NCBI RefSeq assembly: GCF_019029495.1 | Contig: NZ_JAERQM010000001.1 | Location: forward strand, 868,001 to 932,000 | Direction of reading: 5' to 3' | Length of the DNA: 64,000 nucleotides | From: Falsiroseomonas oleicola | Lineage (GTDB): Bacteria; Pseudomonadota; Alphaproteobacteria; Acetobacterales; Acetobacteraceae | Shown: in pieces, positions 61,112 to 64,000 of the stretch | Layout: each line of letters begins with the position of its first letter | How positions within the stretch are numbered: the first letter of the stretch is position 1 | The notes under the pieces: generated by a model | The model's input: the letters and a program-made list of their open reading frames with translations, nothing else | Database searches by the model: none | What the model was told of the DNA's origin: nothing | Made by a program: the position numbers and the translations under genes

Positions 61112-62095
61112 CTACCCCAGCGCCGCCGCGCGGATCGAGGGGTCGATGTAGCGCGACGGGTCGGTCAGTTCCTTCGCCGGCTGCGCGTATTTGCTGCGCA
61201 GCCGCAGCACCGTCCGCAGCCCTTCCTCGTCGATCCGCAGATCCCGGAAGATGCCGCGATCAGCGTCCAGCAGGGCGGTGGCGGCGCGGGCCGCGACCGG
61301 CGGCGGCATATTGGCGCGCGCCGTCAGGATGGCCGCGGCCTCCGCCCGATTGGCGTCGAGCCAGTCGAGGCTGTCGCGGAAGGCGCGGGTGAAGCCCACC
61401 AGCGCGTCCCGCTTCTGGGCGATGACACCGCGACGGGCGGCGGCGACGATGCCCTGGTAGCGGCCCACCACATCGGTGCCCCGCGCCAGCCGCCGGAAGC
61501 CGCGCGCTTCCGCCGCAAGGTCGAGCGGCGTGTTCAGCAGGGTGGCCGCCTGCTTTCCCTCCAACAGCGCCGCCAGCCGTTGCGCGCCGCCGCCGACGGC
61601 AACCCATTCCACCTGTTCGGCAATGCCGGCCTGGCCCAGCACCTCCCGCAGCACGAAGGCGAAGCCGGTGGTCATGGCATCCACCGACACCACCTTGCCG
61701 CGCAGCCCGGCCAGATCCGGCACATCGGCCGCCGCCATGACGGAGAGCATGCCGTCATCGACGCCGAAGAAGGCGGTGAAGTCGGACGGCCCGGGAAGCT
61801 GCGCCTCCCCCTGCCCCTCATTATAGGCGACGATATTGTCGACCGATGTCAGCGCCAGGTCGTACTTGCCTGAATACAGGTCGGAGGCCATGGCGCGCGA
61901 ATTCGGCGTCAGCTCCAGCGCCACCTCCAGCCCATAACGCGCAAAAATGCCCTGGGCCTGGGCGGCCCAGAGGACGAGGTTGGAGGCGCCGGCGAAGGCG
62001 ACGACGTTCAGCCGGGCCAGCGTCTGCGCGCTGGCCGCACCGGCCGCGAGGGCGCCCGCGACGGTCATGGCGCCTCTCCGTGTGATGGGGTGCAT
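61112..62095 (-). CDS. ABC transporter substrate-binding protein (SsuA/NMT1 type)
   Basis: The 327-residue precursor has a Tat-like N-terminus (ITRRGAMTVAGALAAGAASA) and an SsuA/ThiY-like fold with AQAQGIFARYGLEVALELTP, SGKYDLALTSVDNIVAYNEG and GLRGKVVSVDAMTTGFAFVL. It should bind sulfonates, pyrimidines or aromatic acids. No permease or ATPase gene for it is in the window. It is convergent with the barrel gene and 7 bp after the Bug-type gene. Confidence 0.87.
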   Translation of the reverse strand: MHPITRRGAMTVAGALAAGAASAQTLARLNVVAFAGASNLVLWAAQAQGIFARYGLEVALELTPNSRAMASDLYSGKYDLALTSVDNIVAYNEGQGEAQLPGPSDFTAFFGVDDGMLSVMAAADVPDLAGLRGKVVSVDAMTTGFAFVLREVLGQAGIAEQVEWVAVGGGAQRLAALLEGKQAATLLNTPLDLAAEARGFRRLARGTDVVGRYQGIVAAARRGVIAQKRDALVGFTRAFRDSLDWLDANRAEAAAILTARANMPPPVAARAATALLDADRGIFRDLRIDEEGLRTVLRLRSKYAQPAKELTDPSRYIDPSIRAAALG

Positions 62096-62102
62096 GGCCG
62101 CA

Positions 62103-63098
62103 TCAATCGGCGAACTGGCCAGCGGCGACCAGCACCGGGCGCCAGCGCTCGATCTCGGCGGCCAGATGGGCGCGGTGCACCTCGCCATTCTGGCGCGCCA
62201 CCGGCTCCGGCGGGCTGCCGAGGCCGGTCATGCGCTCCACCACCCGCGCATCGGCGAGTGCGAAGCGCAGCGCGGCGTTCAGCCGGTCCTGCACCGGCTT
62301 CGGCGTGCCGGCGGGCGCGTAGAGGCCGTGCCAGATCGCCACCTCGAAGCCCGCCAGCCCGCCCTGTACGGCCGTCGGCACGCCCGGCACGGCGGGCAGC
62401 GGCGCCGATGTCGTCACGGCCAGCGCCTTGATCTGGTTCGACTGGATGAAGGGAATCGCGCTGGTCGTCTGGTCGCAATAGATGTCGAGGCGGCCAGCCA
62501 TCAACTCGGGATAGATCGGGCCGGAGCCGGCGAAGGACACCGCGGTGAAGCGCGTGCCGAGGCTGGCCTGAAGCAGCGTGCCGCAAAGCTGGCTGGCGGA
62601 GCCGAGACCGGCATTGCCGAGGTTGATACGCTCCCCACCCTCGCGGATCAGCCGCAGCATCTCGCCGAAATTGGCGGCGGGGAAATCCGGGCGGGTCAGC
62701 CACACCATCGGCGTGGCGGTGACCAGGCCCAGCATCTCGAAGGCCGTCAGCGGGTTGTAGGGCAGGCGGCGATACAGCGTCGGCGCGGTGGCCATGCCGA
62801 TATTGTGCAGCAGGATGGTGTGGCCATCCGGCCGCGCCTGGGCCACGCGGTTCACGCCGATGGTGCCGCCGGCGCCACCGACATTCTGCGCCACGACATT
62901 GACGCCGAGGTCGCGCGTCATCGCCTCCGCCAGCATGCGCCCGACCGCATCGGTGGGACCGCCGGGGGCGAAGGGGATGATGAGGGTGATGGGCTGCCCG
63001 CCCGGCCAGGCGGATTGGGCGCGGGCGGTGCCGGCGAGCAGGGCCGGGGTGGCGAGGGCGGCGCCGAGCAGGGTGCGGCGGGTGGTGTGGATGGTCAT
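62103..63098 (-). CDS. Tripartite tricarboxylate transporter receptor (Bug family)
   Basis: The 331-residue precursor has a twin-arginine-like signal (HTTRRTLLGAALATPALLAG) and Bug-family hallmarks: ITLIIPFAPGGPTDAVGRML near residue 37, NVGGAGGTIGVNRVAQARPD and the C-terminal APAGTPKPVQDRLNAAL. Bug proteins capture small carboxylates or amides. The small and large TctBA permease genes are not adjacent. It lies 7 bp before the SsuA-like gene. Confidence 0.92.
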   Translation of the reverse strand: MTIHTTRRTLLGAALATPALLAGTARAQSAWPGGQPITLIIPFAPGGPTDAVGRMLAEAMTRDLGVNVVAQNVGGAGGTIGVNRVAQARPDGHTILLHNIGMATAPTLYRRLPYNPLTAFEMLGLVTATPMVWLTRPDFPAANFGEMLRLIREGGERINLGNAGLGSASQLCGTLLQASLGTRFTAVSFAGSGPIYPELMAGRLDIYCDQTTSAIPFIQSNQIKALAVTTSAPLPAVPGVPTAVQGGLAGFEVAIWHGLYAPAGTPKPVQDRLNAALRFALADARVVERMTGLGSPPEPVARQNGEVHRAHLAAEIERWRPVLVAAGQFAD

Positions 63099-63168
63099 TT
63101 TTGTCTGTTTCCCTTGGACGTTTTTGGGGTGGCCGGTTTGCCGGCCTGGTTTGTCTTGATCCTGCGCT

Positions 63169-63259
63169 GCCCCCCTCACCCGCTTCGGCTAGGCGCTACG
63201 CGCCAAGCCTGCGCAGCCCTCTCCCCCCGACGGGGGGAGAGGGTTTGGGTGAGGGGGGC
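63169..63259. repeat. Nested palindromic intergenic repeat
   Basis: GCCCCCCTCACCC (63169-63181) pairs with GGGTGAGGGGGGC (63247-63259). Inside are GGCG-CTACG-CGCC and a perfect 13-bp stem, CCCTCTCCCCCCG (63217-63229) with CGGGGGGAGAGGG (63231-63243). It lies between the Bug-type gene and the next SDR gene, both leftward, and resembles common proteobacterial CCCTCACCC/CTCTCCCC repeats. Confidence 0.8.
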
Positions 63260-63307
63260 TGTGCAGGTAGGAATTGCCTGGGCCCGTCGCGCGCCTTGTC
63301 GCCTCGC

Positions 63308-64000
63308 TCAGCGCCCCCCGCCGATATCCACCAGCGTGCCGGTCATGTAGGCGGCACCCGGCGAGAGCAGGAAGGTGACGAGGCTCGCCACCTCCTCCGG
63401 CTCCCCGGGCCGCCCCAGCGCGATGGCGGAGGTCATGGCCTTCAGCCGCTCCGCCCCCGCGCGCGCCTCATGGCTTTCGGTGCGGATCACGCCGGGCCGC
63501 ACGCAGCAGACGCGGATGCCGAGCTTTCCGACTTCATTGGCGAGACCGGCGGTGAATCCATCCACCGCGCCCTTCGCCGCCGCATACATCACCCGCCCCG
63601 GCTGCCCGCCGAGCACGGAAGCTCGGGAACCGATATTGACGATGACGCCGCCCGACCCGCCGCGATCCGTCGCCATGCGCCGCACGGCGGCGGAGGCGCA
63701 GAAGACGGTGGTGCGCAGATTGCCGTCCATCATCAGGTCGTAATCGGCCGCGGTGATGTCGGCGATCGGCGCCTGGGCGCTGCCGCCGGCGTTGTTCACC
63801 AGCCCCTTCACGGGACCGATGGCATCCGCCGCGGCGAACAGCGCCGCGATGCCGGCCTCCGACTGCACATCCGCCTGCACCGCCTGGGCACGCCCGCCGG
63901 CCTGGGTGATGGCCGCGACGGTGGCCTCGGCGGAGACGGCATCGCGGGCATAGTTCACCACCACATTCCAGCCATCCGCCGCCGCCGCCTTGGCGATGGC
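63308..64000 (-). CDS. SDR family oxidoreductase, N-terminus beyond the window
   Basis: The visible 230 residues cover most of a short-chain dehydrogenase. The frame stays open to base 64000 (AIAKAAAADGWNVVVNYARD), so the gene starts beyond the window. NNAGGSAQ, the catalytic Ser in NIGSRASVLGG and MYAAAKGAVDGFT with the YxxxK pair are present, as is the C-terminal GTLVDIGGGR. It resembles FabG-like oxidoreductases; substrate unknown. Confidence 0.88.
   Translation of the reverse strand, partial: AIAKAAAADGWNVVVNYARDAVSAEATVAAITQAGGRAQAVQADVQSEAGIAALFAAADAIGPVKGLVNNAGGSAQAPIADITAADYDLMMDGNLRTTVFCASAAVRRMATDRGGSGGVIVNIGSRASVLGGQPGRVMYAAAKGAVDGFTAGLANEVGKLGIRVCCVRPGVIRTESHEARAGAERLKAMTSAIALGRPGEPEEVASLVTFLLSPGAAYMTGTLVDIGGGR

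Overview
The window is a very GC-rich alphaproteobacterial chromosome segment. The left end carries part of a photosynthesis gene cluster (ppaA/aerR remnant, ppsR, bchG, a PucC-family gene, bchP, hemC), so the organism is, or descends from, an aerobic anoxygenic phototroph. Together with many Tat-type solute-binding proteins, a Bug-type solute-binding protein and the general gene style, this suggests Acetobacteraceae, perhaps Roseomonas-like. That placement is inferred from gene content, not computed. No rRNA, tRNA, CRISPR array, transposase, integrase or phage gene was recognised.

Layout. 1-6310: bacteriochlorophyll regulation and late synthesis, with overlapping co-directional genes. 6360-9247: nitroreductase and glyoxalase genes, then a leftward MFS and TRIC-channel pair. 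9305-12518: leftward LysR regulator, wecB and wecC (UDP-ManNAcA synthesis). 12637-20153: housekeeping and accessory genes (DUF2076, CoA-binding, OmpA-like, TPR, SDR, YnfA, M20 peptidase, LOG, ribF). 20080-22830: leftward sulfur-associated unit (YeiH, DUF302, YeeE/YedE). 23016-25550: MFS, thioredoxin-reductase-like flavoprotein and Rrf2 regulator with a palindromic operator.

25590-31822: a metal-oxyanion block. An excisionase-type HTH regulator fused to a periplasmic-binding-like domain diverges from tupB-tupC-tupA (tungstate uptake). An HTH-only ModE-like regulator diverges from modABC (molybdate uptake). 31878-41169 is a leftward run of dpp-type peptide ABC transporter, solute-binding protein, M20 amidohydrolase and an orphan xanthine-dehydrogenase-family molybdopterin subunit. 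The metal supplied by the mod/tup genes is what that enzyme family needs.

41295-42757: a tiny doubtful ORF, an H-NS gene and a 579-bp gap with several AT-rich stretches. 42758-56079: an exopolysaccharide locus, with yjbH-like and wza-like genes leftward and heparinase, Wzz-like, Wzy-like, sugar transferase, DegT aminotransferase and two GT4 genes rightward. A 205-bp cluster of perfect palindromes lies between the yjbH-like and wza-like genes. 56084-59153: copper detoxification (copZ, cueR, copA) with a CueR box. 59262-61111: trypsin-like protease and beta-barrel protein. 61112-64000: SsuA-like and Bug-like solute-binding proteins and a truncated SDR gene.

Starts were often moved downstream of the longest ORF where family length, a Shine-Dalgarno sequence or a signal peptide supported it. 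Most long antisense ORFs here are GC-composition shadows.
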